64,000 nucleotides of DNA, taken from UBA1765 sp045629945 (GTDB taxonomy: Bacteria > Fibrobacterota > Fibrobacteria > Fibrobacterales > Fibrobacteraceae). Below the pieces are notes generated by a model. That model had not been told where the DNA came from, ran no database searches, and was given only the letters and a program-made list of their open reading frames with translations. Position numbers and translations under genes: made by a program. The stretch covers positions 1 to 64,000 of the forward strand of contig JAZQSE010000017.1 in assembly GCA_045629945.1 (NCBI GenBank). The letters run 5' to 3'. Below, piece after piece: positions 36,429 through 48,000 of this stretch (positions are counted from its first letter, which is position 1; every line of letters begins with the position of its first letter).

Positions 36429-38063
36429 ATGAAAAAAATGAAATTTTCTGCAATGCTTTTAAGCTTTGCGGCTGCTAGTGTTTTTGCACAGGCTACAGCT
36501 CCTGCAGCAAAGCCAGCAGAACAACCTGCAAAGCCAGTAGCTGAAGCCCCAAAGGCAGAAGCCGCTAAGCCAGCAGCAGAAACAAAAAAAGTTGAAGAAG
36601 CAAAGCCAGTAGCCGAAGCCCCAAAGGCAGAAGCCGCTAAGCCAGCAGCAGAAGCAAAAAAAGTTGAAGAAGCAAAGCCAGTAGCCGAAGCTCCAAAGGC
36701 AGAAGCCGCTAAGCCAGCAGCAGAAGCAAAAAAAGTTGAAGAAGCAAAGCCAGTAGCCGAAGCTCCAAAGGCAGAAACTGCTAAGCCAGCAGAAGAAGCT
36801 AAGAAGGTTGAAGAAGCAAAGCCAGTAGCTGAAACTCCAAAGGCAGAAACTGCTAAGCCAGCAGAAGAAGCAAAGAAGGCAGAAGAAACAAAAACCGCTG
36901 AAAACGCTCCAAAAACAGAAGATAAGGGCGAAGTTTCTGCAGCTGCCGGAAATGCACTTGATTTACTCAAGGCCAGCATGAATGAAGCAACATCTAAAGC
37001 AGAAATGAAAGTTAATTTCTCTGGTGAAGTAGAATTTGACGTTTATACCGGTGACGTTATTAACGATGCCGATTTGAATCATTCTTATGCATCGACCTTT
37101 GATTTGAATGTTGATGTTCAATTCAATGATAAGTGGTCTGCATTTGTTGGTTTAGAAGCTGATGGTGAATCTGCTTCTCCAGCAGCAATTTATAATGGAG
37201 CTTATATCCAATATAAACCAGCTGATTTCTTCAATGTTAAAGTCGGTGATTTGACTTTCTCTGAAGGCGCATTCAAGTCTTATTATGGTTATGATGATCC
37301 TGCTTACAATGCAGCAGGTATGAAAGAACATGATATTCGTGGTATTCAAATTACTCTTGCTGGTTTGGAACTCGGATTTGGCTTTGGTCGTGGCGAAAAC
37401 GATACTCGTGGAATTTGTTACGCTGACGACAATTGCGTAGAAGAATCTGGTAAAAACTATGATGCTCATGTCGCTTATGAATTTGATTATGCGGGTCAAC
37501 ATTTGCGCCCATATTTCGATTATAAGAGCTACCAGACATTACAACACAATGAATTGCATGCAGGTGTAGATGCCGGTGTTTCCATTGGCGGTTTTGCTTT
37601 CCGTGCAGTTTATGGATTCCATGCGGATTATCTCATGGACGATGAAGATATGGTTAAGGGCCAAGATTGGACTTCAACAGCTCACACTGTTTTGGCAGAA
37701 CCAAGCTTTGAAGTGGCTATGTTCCAGATTAAAACAACAGCTTTCTATGCATTTATTGACGAAGGCGATGCCGGTAATTTGGACCTTTATAGCGGTGAAA
37801 TTCCAGAATATTTCTTCTTGTATGCAGAACCAGCTCTCAAGTTGGCTGAATTCATCAAGCTCGGAATTCCTGTAGAATACCATACCAATACTCTTGATGA
37901 CGATGATTCAACTCAAGAAACTCTTGATGTTGGTGGTCGTGTGTATATTTCTCCAGTAGAAAATCTCGAACTTACTGCATTTGGTATGGTCGGCATTGCT
38001 ATGGGTGATAACGAAGACGATACAAACCTTAAATTTGGCCTTGAAACTGTCTTTAGTTTCTAA
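36429..38063 (+). CDS. Outer-membrane beta-barrel (porin-like) with Lys/Ala/Pro/Glu repeat tail
   Basis: 544 residues. Signal peptide (cleavage after VFA about residue 20), then about 140 residues of AKPVAEAPKAEAAKPAAE-like repeats, then from about residue 195 a beta-rich barrel (MKVNFSGEVEFDVYTGD, WSAFVGLEADGES, YIQYKPADFFNVKVGDLTF, alternating strands to the end) closing with ETVFSF, a C-terminal aromatic signal for outer-membrane insertion. AAGGAGA ribosome binding site and codon usage suggest high expression. The periplasmic KPAE tail could bind peptidoglycan or span the periplasm like TonB/OmpA linkers; this is an inference. Confidence 0.82.
   Translation: MKKMKFSAMLLSFAAASVFAQATAPAAKPAEQPAKPVAEAPKAEAAKPAAETKKVEEAKPVAEAPKAEAAKPAAEAKKVEEAKPVAEAPKAEAAKPAAEAKKVEEAKPVAEAPKAETAKPAEEAKKVEEAKPVAETPKAETAKPAEEAKKAEETKTAENAPKTEDKGEVSAAAGNALDLLKASMNEATSKAEMKVNFSGEVEFDVYTGDVINDADLNHSYASTFDLNVDVQFNDKWSAFVGLEADGESASPAAIYNGAYIQYKPADFFNVKVGDLTFSEGAFKSYYGYDDPAYNAAGMKEHDIRGIQITLAGLELGFGFGRGENDTRGICYADDNCVEESGKNYDAHVAYEFDYAGQHLRPYFDYKSYQTLQHNELHAGVDAGVSIGGFAFRAVYGFHADYLMDDEDMVKGQDWTSTAHTVLAEPSFEVAMFQIKTTAFYAFIDEGDAGNLDLYSGEIPEYFFLYAEPALKLAEFIKLGIPVEYHTNTLDDDDSTQETLDVGGRVYISPVENLELTAFGMVGIAMGDNEDDTNLKFGLETVFSF
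36519..36890 (+). repeat. 72-bp tandem coding repeats
   Basis: The marker GTTGAAGAAG recurs at 36591, 36663, 36735 and 36807, exactly 72 bases apart, with near-identical sequence between and degenerating copies on both sides. It encodes a 24-residue unit (VEEAKPVAEAPKAEAAKPAA plus four residues) and could change length by slippage or recombination. Confidence 0.9.
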
Positions 38064-38090
38064 TTCTTAGCAAATTTTAAACGTATACTT

Positions 38091-38120
38091 CCCGCCGGCG
38101 AACGCCGGCGGGTTGCTTTG
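38091..38120 (+). terminator. GC-rich hairpin after the barrel gene
   Basis: Perfect 10-bp stem CCCGCCGGCG/CGCCGGCGGG (38091-38100 with 38103-38112), followed by TTGCTTTG. The T tract is short but the stem is very stable. Confidence 0.7.
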
Positions 38121-38151
38121 TATAAACGAAAGCCACCAGCTAGTGACTGCA

Positions 38152-38179
38152 CCCCAAAAGTTGAGTTCAACTTTTGGGG
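38152..38179. repeat. Inverted repeat resembling IS3-family ends
   Basis: CCCCAAAAGTTGA (38152-38164) and its exact reverse complement (38167-38179) are separated by two bases, preceded by TGACTGCA. The CCCCAAAAGTTG core resembles terminal repeats of IS3/IS150-type elements. No transposase is present. Confidence 0.45.
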
Positions 38180-38251
38180 ACATATCATTTGTTGGCAAGA
38201 TACTTTTTCCTACTAATTTTTATAATTACTAATGTGTTTTTAATGGAGAAA

Positions 38252-38274
38252 TTGGAAAAAATTATATTTTCCAA
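38252..38274. promoter_or_regulatory. Palindrome upstream of a FISUMP gene
   Basis: TTGGAAAA-7-TTTTCCAA lies about 25 bases before the ATG at 38300. It could be an operator or an mRNA hairpin close to the ribosome binding site (AAGGAA). Confidence 0.35.
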
Positions 38275-38299
38275 CGGACTTTTATTTTAAGGAATTAAT

Positions 38300-38974
38300 A
38301 TGACTTATAAAAAATTTCCCCTTGTGATTTGTGCTGTTTCTTTTGCTACATTCTTTCTCTCCTGTTCTGATAGCTCTTCGGCAGATGATTCTTTTAATGC
38401 TGCAGATGTTTGCCCAGAAAGTGCTCGTGGAACATTTACAGATGACCGTGATGGTCAAGTATATAAATACACAACTATTGGAGACCAAGTTTGGATGGCA
38501 GAAAACCTTTCTTTTGATGATGGTTCACCTTGTGCTATTGAAACAGAAGAAGTCTGTACAAAGGGGCGTATTTATGGTATAGAACCTGCATTAAAAGCTT
38601 GTCCATCAGGTTGGCATTTACCCACAAGAGAAGAATGGACCAAACTTTTTGAAAGTGTTGGTGGCGAAGACAGTGCTGGTATTCGACTAAAAGCAACGTC
38701 AGGTTGGACTCCGTTAAACCCTGGAGAACTTTCAAATGGAACAGATGATTGTGGCTTTAGTTTGGTGCCGATACCGGTACAATCAATGCATAATAATAAA
38801 TTAGGAGCTACAAATAAAAGAGATGGTTTCGTTGCTTTATTGTGGGCAAATAGTCGTGATTTAAATGAAGATTATAAAATGCTTGGCTTTCATATTGAAT
38901 CGGAGAATTTAGGAGCTAGAGAATTGCCGTATTACACAGGAGAGTATCTTTCTATCCGTTGCATTAAGGATTAA
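38300..38974 (+). CDS. FISUMP-domain lipoprotein
   Basis: 224 residues. Lipoprotein signal with lipobox FLSC (Cys22) and Ser-rich start. The whole mature part is one FISUMP (Fib_succ_major, TIGR02145-type) domain: RGTFTDDRDGQVYKYTTIGDQVWMAENLSF, ACPSGWHLPTREEWTKLFESVGG, GIRLKATSGW, GTDDCGFSLVP and the C-terminal YLSIRCIKD. The domain is distantly FGE/C-type-lectin-like and is hugely expanded in Fibrobacter; function unknown, surface ligand binding likely. AAGGAAT ribosome binding site. A terminator-like hairpin separates it from the giant gene. Confidence 0.9.
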   Translation: MTYKKFPLVICAVSFATFFLSCSDSSSADDSFNAADVCPESARGTFTDDRDGQVYKYTTIGDQVWMAENLSFDDGSPCAIETEEVCTKGRIYGIEPALKACPSGWHLPTREEWTKLFESVGGEDSAGIRLKATSGWTPLNPGELSNGTDDCGFSLVPIPVQSMHNNKLGATNKRDGFVALLWANSRDLNEDYKMLGFHIESENLGARELPYYTGEYLSIRCIKD

Positions 38975-38980
38975 TAAATA

Positions 38981-39016
38981 AAAGTATAGGAAAGCTAAGT
39001 TTCCTATACTTTTTGG
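38981..39016 (+). terminator. Terminator between FISUMP gene and giant gene
   Basis: 13-bp stem AAAGTATAGGAAA/TTTCCTATACTTT (38981-38993 with 39000-39012), loop GCTAAG, short T run. It ends only about ten bases before the giant gene's ATG, so it may act as an attenuator or the giant gene's promoter lies inside the preceding gene. Confidence 0.7.
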
Positions 39017-39023
39017 ATTTAAA

Positions 39024-42000
39024 ATGCAGAAAACATTATTCTGTTTGTTCGTATTGGTAGTATTTAGCTTTGGAACTGTGGTTAACCCTTCACAGTCAAC
39101 AATAGCGATTTTGTTAGACGCATCTGGGTTATGTGATATAAATTCATCTGTTTCGTGGGAAAATTTACAAGTAAATAAGTTTTTAAAGGAACAATCGTTT
39201 TATAAGGATTCTAATTCAGTTTATTGTTATTCTTATGATGCTTCAATAGCACCTTTTGAAGCAATTGATTCTCTTTTTAAGGGAGCTAATTCCGTTTTTA
39301 ATAAAGCAATACAAAAGTGGTCAAAAAATAAAACATCCAAAGATTCTTTAACACCACCAAGTAAATTCATTATTATAGCCGAAGGTTCAGCAGGTTTAGC
39401 AGTTCGTGAATATATTCAAAGCAAAGAATATCAAGGGGAAATAGACAATGTTATTTTTTTTAATACGCCTCATGAAGGAACAGGTTTTGCAGATCATAGT
39501 TTACTAAATAGCTCCTCTGTTTTAGATAAAACAAAAAATGTTTATGATTATAGCGAAATTATTCCACTAGCTTTAGCCATCTATCTTGTAGGTGAAAGCG
39601 AAACATTAGAAAATTTAATGATGTCTCTTCTTAAAGAGTCTGTTTTTGGAATGGCTCAAAATGCAGGAAATATAAAGGAGAATTTTTCTGATTATTTTAT
39701 ATCAACTGATAACTCTTATAAATCATTGTTGTATTTAGCACAGGATTTAGATTTAAATGATAGTGCTTATGATTATGTAAAAATAACGGCTAAAGAAAAA
39801 GGATTAGATTTAGGTGATTACGTTGGAAGTACTCAATTGCTTAATTCGTATTCTAAGTTGAGTTCTTATTCGCACCCAGCATATAGTAACGTCTATTCTT
39901 ATGGATTTCCTACAATCGGAAATGGTCGTCGTACTTTAGCTGATTTTATAGATCAATCAAAAAATCATGTTAGTAAAGATAAACTACAAAAATTGTTGAC
40001 TGAATCGGTTTCAAAAACTCTTGAAAATAATGGTTTAATAGCTTCAGACAGTCTTAATGAACTTATTTCAAAGGCTATGACAAGTGATTTTAATGCAATG
40101 GAATTAGCGAATCAAATAGCACTAAAGTATGAAATTCCTATTGGTCAGATTTCAGAATGTATTCGAGATATTTCAACATTAAGTAAATTAAAAATCAATA
40201 AAGAAAATTTATCAAGATCTGTTTTGAACGTTATAAGTATAGCGAATAAGTATTTGCCAGAAAAATATAAATCAGAATTGTACTCTACTTTTATAGATGA
40301 ATATTCCGCTGCTCTTTCAGAACTTGGAGAAACAATAAAATCTATTGAAAATGAATTTACAAAAGGAAGTGAGCTTATCTCAAATGCCTTATCAAATTAT
40401 GCAATAAATTTTTTTGAGGAAGGAACATTTGATGTTCCAGCTTTTAGTGCAATTGGAAATAATGTTCAAGCTTTTAAAGAATCTAGTGTTAAACGTATAG
40501 GTTATTCATTAAAAGATTATATTCAAGAAAATGAATTTAAAAATGAGAAATTAAAGTCTTATATAAAGAACGTCTCTAAGGTAGGAGAGTTAGAAACAAT
40601 AAGACAAACTATTGATAAAAGTCTTAAAATAGCTTGTAATGTGGCTGGAATAGTAGGAAGTAAGGAAGCTTGTCGTGCTGCACAATTTATGGCAAATGTT
40701 TCTTTGATAGCTAAAGTTTCTTTAGATATAGAAACCACATTAAAAGATGTTATTGCTTTAAAAGAGGTTAAGTATGCGGCACTAAAACAATCAATTGAAC
40801 AAAAAGCTGATTATAGTTCTTGGCAAGACCATAAAGGGATTTCTCATAAAATTACATCTTCTGATATGGAAAAAATGTTGTTTGGATTACCAGTGGTTTC
40901 ATTGCAAACTGTTCGTAAGAGTAATGCTAATGCAGATTCTATTATTCCGTTAATTTTGTATAACCCATTGAATAATGATGATAGTGATAGTATTATGTAT
41001 GCTTATATATGTTCATCTTTAGAATTTAATGAAATAAATAAAGAAGAGTTAGATAATAGTAATTCTGTAATGTTAAAAGATATTTATTCTGAAGAAAAAA
41101 ATGGCCGATTTTATAAGTACTCAAAATATGGAACCCTTGGTAGTTTTATCGTTAAAGATTTTATTCAAGAATATCGTTTTATAATTGATGATTTTCAACC
41201 GGATTCATTACGATTAATCAAATTTGATTTTAATGCAAGGATACAAATAGCATATAAACGAGATGGTAATTCTTGGTATGTTTATCGTGGAACGAATAAT
41301 CAATGGGAGGAAAATCCTATTGATACATTATTTGAATCGCCAGTTCAAAAAGATGGTCTTTTTGTATTTCGTCCTAAAGAAGTTTTAAACAATGGCGTTA
41401 GTGATAAAAATGATAGTTTATTACTTAGTGCTATTCAAGAAGATGGAGCAAATAGCGTTAGCATTTACATTGTTAATAAAATAGGAATTGCTAATAACCA
41501 ACGTATAATGTTTAAGTTTCAAGCAGTAGATTATTTAATAGAAGAAGGTTGGCCTAAATCTTTTGATGTTGTATCAAACATGGATACAGTTGATATTTAT
41601 TCAAATGATTTGGGGTATGGAGGAATATTAGTCTCATCTCATTTAATTGTTTCTAGTTTGCATAATTTAGATACGGTTGCGGTATTTACAGAACGTTTAG
41701 AAGATGCAGGAAATCGTTATAGATTTTGGGCTGATTTATCTTCTATTTTTGAAAATAAGCCTTTTGAAAATACTGCTTATACACTGAAATGGTTTTTAAC
41801 ATTTAAAGAAAAAATTTTAAGTGAAGATAGTTCTATTCAAGAGCGTTTAATAACTTATACTCCACAAGTTATTGTTTATGGGGATAACTCAGCTCCAAGA
41901 TTAGTATTTGATTCAACGATAACACAAGGCGTTTTTTCTTTGAATAATGATGTTGTTTTGTCCTCTGTTTTAAATTTAGATTCTGCTCATAATCAAGTAT

Positions 42001-45000
42001 TACGTGGATTGCGGAGTTTTATAGTTCGTAAAACAACAAAAGATACACTTTGGCTTTTGCATAGGGCTTATGTAGGCAGTCCTTTGTATGAAATTCGAAA
42101 AAATAATATTTCAAATTTATGGAGTGATTCTGTAGAGTTGTATGTACAGGCGTATGATTTTGCTAATCCAAATAATTTGATAAAAAATCAACTTATGAGT
42201 GTCGTGAAGGATTCAGCAAAAACTTCTTGGCCTATTGTAATGCAAAATGCTTTAATGTTTAAATCAGGGATAAATGGAATTTCTATACATAAATCTATTC
42301 TTATTGATAGTGATAGCCCTCAGATAAAGGCAGATAGTGTAACATTCCATAGTTTTACAGATAAAACGCTTCCACTATTTTCTAAACAAAAGAATGAAGC
42401 TGAAATACTTTTGAATTCAATGGATACTTTGATTGTCTCTTTTGATATTGAAGAAAATCTGTTTGGTCGAGATTCAGAAAATGTAGTTGTAGAATTAGTT
42501 TTTAATGATTCTCTTGAGAATGGAAGAATTAAATCAAAAAGATATCTTACTGATTTTGTTATAACAAAGTTTTCTAAGCGATTTGTTTTTAAAGAGCCTG
42601 ATATTAATAGATTAGAAAATGGAATTTATAATTTAACCATTTTTCTTACTGATGTCGCAGGAAATAAAAGTTTTAAACAAATTGTTAAAAAATTACGTGT
42701 AGATAGAACAGCCCCACAGATTCAAAGCATATCACTTGGAGATGTTGCTTATGAAAATGTAGCAGAATTGAAAAAAGGGACGGCTCATATAATTCAAAGT
42801 GCTGATGATGTTAGAAATCGTTCTGATTTGGCTTGTTATGTTAAGGTAAATGTTAGAGATAAAGAAGGTGTGTGGATAGGACCTATTCTAGAAACTGTAA
42901 GTAAAAATGCTCAATATTCCAATTATGAGTTTGATTTTAAAGACGCGACTGTTGACACAAGTAATGGCTTTTGGTATGTCTATTTTGGTTGCTATGATAA
43001 TGCAGGGAATTTTGAAAAGAATATGAATTTTATGGGAATGGGAGTTCGTTATCCAGAAATTACATATCCTAAAAAAGGTTCTGACCCTTATTTTAATCAA
43101 ATTTTGATTAGAGGTGTTGCTCCTAATCCAGAAGTTCGTGGTAATAGTAATCAGGGAATGTTTAGTATTTTTTGGAAAAAGCAAGGAGATTCTACATGGT
43201 CAGAAAACGGAATTGAATATTTAGTATTTGATAGAAGTTTGGCTCTCACAAATCGCGATTTAGCTGTATGGCACACACAAGGATTAAATCTTGACGAAAG
43301 AAGTTATGTATTAAAACTTTCCGTAAAAAGTTGTGATTCTTGTGAATGGGTTTCTACCGAAAGAATTATTTTGTTAGATGATTTTATTCCTCTTGATACT
43401 GCAAATGCTCCGCAAATAGTTATTACACCCCCTATTAATAAACAGAAGGCAGGGCAAATTGAAAATGTTTCTATAGAACTTAGAAATGTTTCTGATACCT
43501 CTAAATGGTTTGTAAGAGCCTCTATTGAAGCTCCGTCTTTGAAAGATTCAACAGATTATGTAAAAGTAGTTGAAAAAACATTTGATCCAGTAATTATTTC
43601 TCCATTTAAAACTCCAGCGCTTCAATCAGATACTGGACTTTCTATTTGGCAAGAAAAAAATGATAGTATCTGGCATGTCCGTTATGTTGGAGACGCTAAA
43701 GGTCTAGAAATTAAAGCCCCTTCTTCAGAAAAAGATTCTATAGTTTTAAGAATGACTCCTTATCTTTCGATTCGATTTGTTGATAATACAATTGATTGGA
43801 AGGCAACCCCAAAAGCAGATTCTTTAGAATCTTTGGGTTTTGTTATGGATTCAATTAGTGTAAAAAATGAATATGTTGATATGCTTGTTCCTGCTTATAA
43901 TATGACTAAAATGTGGAAAGTAGGAAAAGATTCGCTTCATTTAACTTTCAAAACCACCACTCCTTTTACAGTTGACGCTTCTTTAATTGATGGAGCGGTG
44001 TATAAAACTTCGTTATCACCTATAGTTCACATATTCCCTGAAAAATATAAAGCTCGTATTACTTGGAATGGTTTAGTAAATGGAGCTAGTTCTAGAGGAA
44101 GTCTAGTAAAAATGAATGTAGTTGCTTATGAAAAAGGAAATGAAAAAAATATAATTACTCAAAAAGCAGAATGGTATTTGGAATACGAACCAACAGAAAT
44201 TGAATTTTCATCAAATAATTTAGAAGAGTATTATATTAATTTCCTTGGTTCAGAAAGAGATTCTTCAGAGATAAAATTAGGAGATTACGGATTTCAATTT
44301 AAGTTAACAGGTCGTTCTGCGTATGTGACCGCAGAAATTTTAGATTCTACAAATAATGTTGTACAAAAATTATTGGAAAATGAACTTGTTTTTGCATCAT
44401 TTGGAAATCAATGGCAAACGCTTCGTTGGAATGGTATAAAGAATGATGGTTTTATACAGTTAGGAAAGTATAATATTCATTTTCTTGTAAAAAATGATAC
44501 AGGAATTGTTATAGATACACTTTATCCATTTGAAATGCGTTTAGGAGATGACTTTGTAAAAGCCCAAACAGATTCGGCTGGTTATATGGCAAGTTTGAAA
44601 ATGCTTGAGGCTACTTTAGATTCAAATGGAGAATACCGTTATGTAGGAAAACCAGATTATCTTTTACGAACAGATGTTTCTGCGACCATATTACCTGAAA
44701 ATGAAAGAATATTTGATTATGGATGGGATGTATATGGTATGCAAAAACCAACTCTTTATAAGAAAACACGCCCAAGCCTTGGTATTCGTAGGCATAGAAA
44801 TGAATTTTGGGCTACTGTGGTGACTTTGGTGATGAGTGAATCAAGAGCTTATCAAATTAGTTATGAAGGTTTAAAACGAGTTTGTCATCAAACTGGTCCT
44901 GGAGAAAGTCGTGGGTATTGGTATAGAATGGATGTTAAACAAATTCCATTTAGAGAAAATGAAATGAATGTAGAACTATTTGTTGATTTAGATTCAGCAA

Positions 45001-48000
45001 GGGAAACGACTAGTAGAGTTTATGGTTATTTAGATAATAGTAACGATTCTCAGCCTGTAACATTACATAATTTGGTTGCAATAAAAATTTTACCAGCGAG
45101 TGCATATAATGCTGTTAAAGAAAAATTAGGTAATGAGACAACATATTTTGGTAATGCAATATGGGAAACAGGCCATTCATCAGCAGATGAATTTAGTTGG
45201 GATTCTGTTTATAAAAAAGAGTCTTATAAAGACAATTTAGTAATGAATGGTTGGTTCACTAATTGGAATGGTCAAGCATTATATTATGAGGCTGTAAATA
45301 CTAATTTCAATATATTAGCAACATCGGATACTTTAATGAATGTCTTTGATTCTAATTCGTTCACGAAAACTTTTTGCGATATAGAAAATATAATGTCCAC
45401 AGAATTAGCAGAAAATGATGAAAAATTTGTATGTGGGCCAAGTCAAGCTATAATGGAAATAGATACAGCTACTATTTCTCGATTTAATCCTCATGCTTAT
45501 ATGATGAACGTAAAATTAGAATCTTTTGAACCTAATGAAAGTTTCGTTGTGAAAAATTTTAATAAGGATTATTGTAGTGAAATGGATGGTTCTGGTACAG
45601 ATATAAAAGTAAAATTTGTATTAGAAATAGACTCTAATTATTGGAATCCACCAGCAGATAGGTGGGGTACAAATAATCTTGCAAATCGCTATGTCCGTTT
45701 TGACCCATTAAATAAAACGCTATATGGTGATAAAGGCTATATAACTAAAATAAAAGATTATGGTATGCCAAATTTTTATAATGGTTCTAGCTGGATTTAT
45801 GATGCAACATTCAACAACGGGCCAACTGTTTTTGAAGTACAACGATTACCAATGGTTGTTGTTCCTGAAAATCCGTTGCTTTTTAATGATGAATTGAGCA
45901 CAAATGATCTAGATGCAGTAAAACAAGATTCTTCAATAAAGTTTTATCCTTCAGAATATTCATGGCGTTTTTATCGTGGAAATGGTGAAATACCTTACAA
46001 AGCCGAAGCACGCTCCCTTTTAAATAATGGCTTGTGGTCTGAGTTCTATAGTAATGATTGGGCTGCAATAAATGGTGAAGATAAAATGATAAAAAGAGAT
46101 TTACTTTTGCCATATGACATCTATTTTGATATTGCCCCGGTGATTACATTTGAAGAAGCTAAAGGTTTTGGTATTATTGCTTCTAAAAATTCTGTGAAAT
46201 ACCCTTTGAGTACTGAGACGAATTGTTCTCTAGACACAAGTGGTGGTTATCGCTTTTATGGCTGTGATAAATGGGTGTCTCGTGTACATCTAGAACAGAA
46301 CGACTGGAACTCTTCCCAGTGGGATACTACTTTTACATTAAATGGCTATATTCGTAATCCACTTACAGATGTTAGTGCAACATCTTTAGCTTTAACATCT
46401 GTTTTAACTCCCCAAAATAAATTTGATTCCAATGATGGTTATCAATCATATAGCGTAGCTGTTACAGATTGGAATGAAAAAGAAAAAAATTGGAACTTTG
46501 AACTGAATAAAACGGATTTAGGAGCTGATGATGCATTAGCAGAAATTTCAATTGATAGATATGAACTTAAACCTTATAATAGTACCAGTAGTTGGAAAAT
46601 AGATTCGGCAAATTCTAGCGTAACTAATGGTAAATATACGATATTTAATAAAGGTAAAACACATTCCTCTTTATTAGATTTTTATCGTTCAAGGGATACT
46701 GTATTTACATCCGAAAGAGGATTGAATAATAGATTATTTGACGATGTTATTCCACTGGCGAGCGTCATTGCACAGAGTTTAGAACCTGCTGATACAATAC
46801 TTGTTTCTAAATGGGCAAAAAAATCGTCTGTAAAAATTTTGGATGTATTTAAAAGAAATATGCATGGTGATTCCATTTTAAAATCACACCCATATTTACA
46901 AGCTGATTATGATTCAACGAGTAAACAATTTTTTATTGAGCGAAAATCTTTAGATATTTATGCTTCTCGTGAAGATGAAATAGTCACGCTTCAAGGATAT
47001 GTTCCATACGATATTAGTAATTGGAGTATTTCTTATATCCAAAATGGAATGCGTTTTAAAGTTGCTGACGGAACTCAAAAGCCTATAGAAGCAACGATGA
47101 ATTTAAATCAACTTCAAGGTAATACATCTTTCTTTTTAACTTATAGTGTTTTGGGAGACATCACCAATTATACACAACTAGATGTTCATATAGGAGAACA
47201 TATAAAAGCAAGAGAGATAAACGATATTTACTCTATGTATGGTAATGTTCATATTCATTTTGACGCAAATGCTTGGGAATCAGACGAAGATGTTACTGTA
47301 CGTACTATGGATCCAAGTGAATGTTATGATTGTCAATTATTCCGAAATATGGCTCCCATTGGTCCAGTTTTAGAATTTTTACCTTCGTATGTATTTCCTA
47401 AAGGTAAGGAACCTCTTGTTACTATAGATATTTCGGTAAAGACTTTGATTGCTAATAATCTTGATTATAATACTTTGAAAATCTATAAGTTGGATTCTCA
47501 AAAACCAGAAATTCTTCCATTAGAAATAGGTAATGTTTCTGTTCTTCTTGATTCCAACCTAAATAATTGTACGGCCTCTGATTGGCATTCTTGTGCATTT
47601 GTTCGAATTAATGCTAAAACCCCAACATTTTCTAAATTTGTAATTTTAGATTCATTAAAAGCAGATAGTATTACTATTGTTGATTCTATTCCAGAATCAA
47701 TAGAGCCATTTTCTTGTCCCCAAATGGATTTTCTTTGGTTAGATACGCTTTGGATGGGAACAGCAAATGGTTGGCTTGAATTTCCATATTTCTGTACACA
47801 AAATAGTAATTATCTATTACAACTTAATGTTAGAGGTAATGTATCTGCTGAACATCGCGGAGCTTCTAATCGCCCTATTATATGGTCTATTAAAAATACA
47901 GATTTATATGTAGTTGATTCAATATACCAGTCATCTATTGTGTTGTACGGCATCGATGGTAATATTGAACAAAAACTTGGTCCTATTATAAAATTAGATT

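Noticed and set aside
36519..36890. CRISPR array
   Set aside because: The 72-bp repeats are in frame, lack distinct spacers and encode a repetitive peptide.
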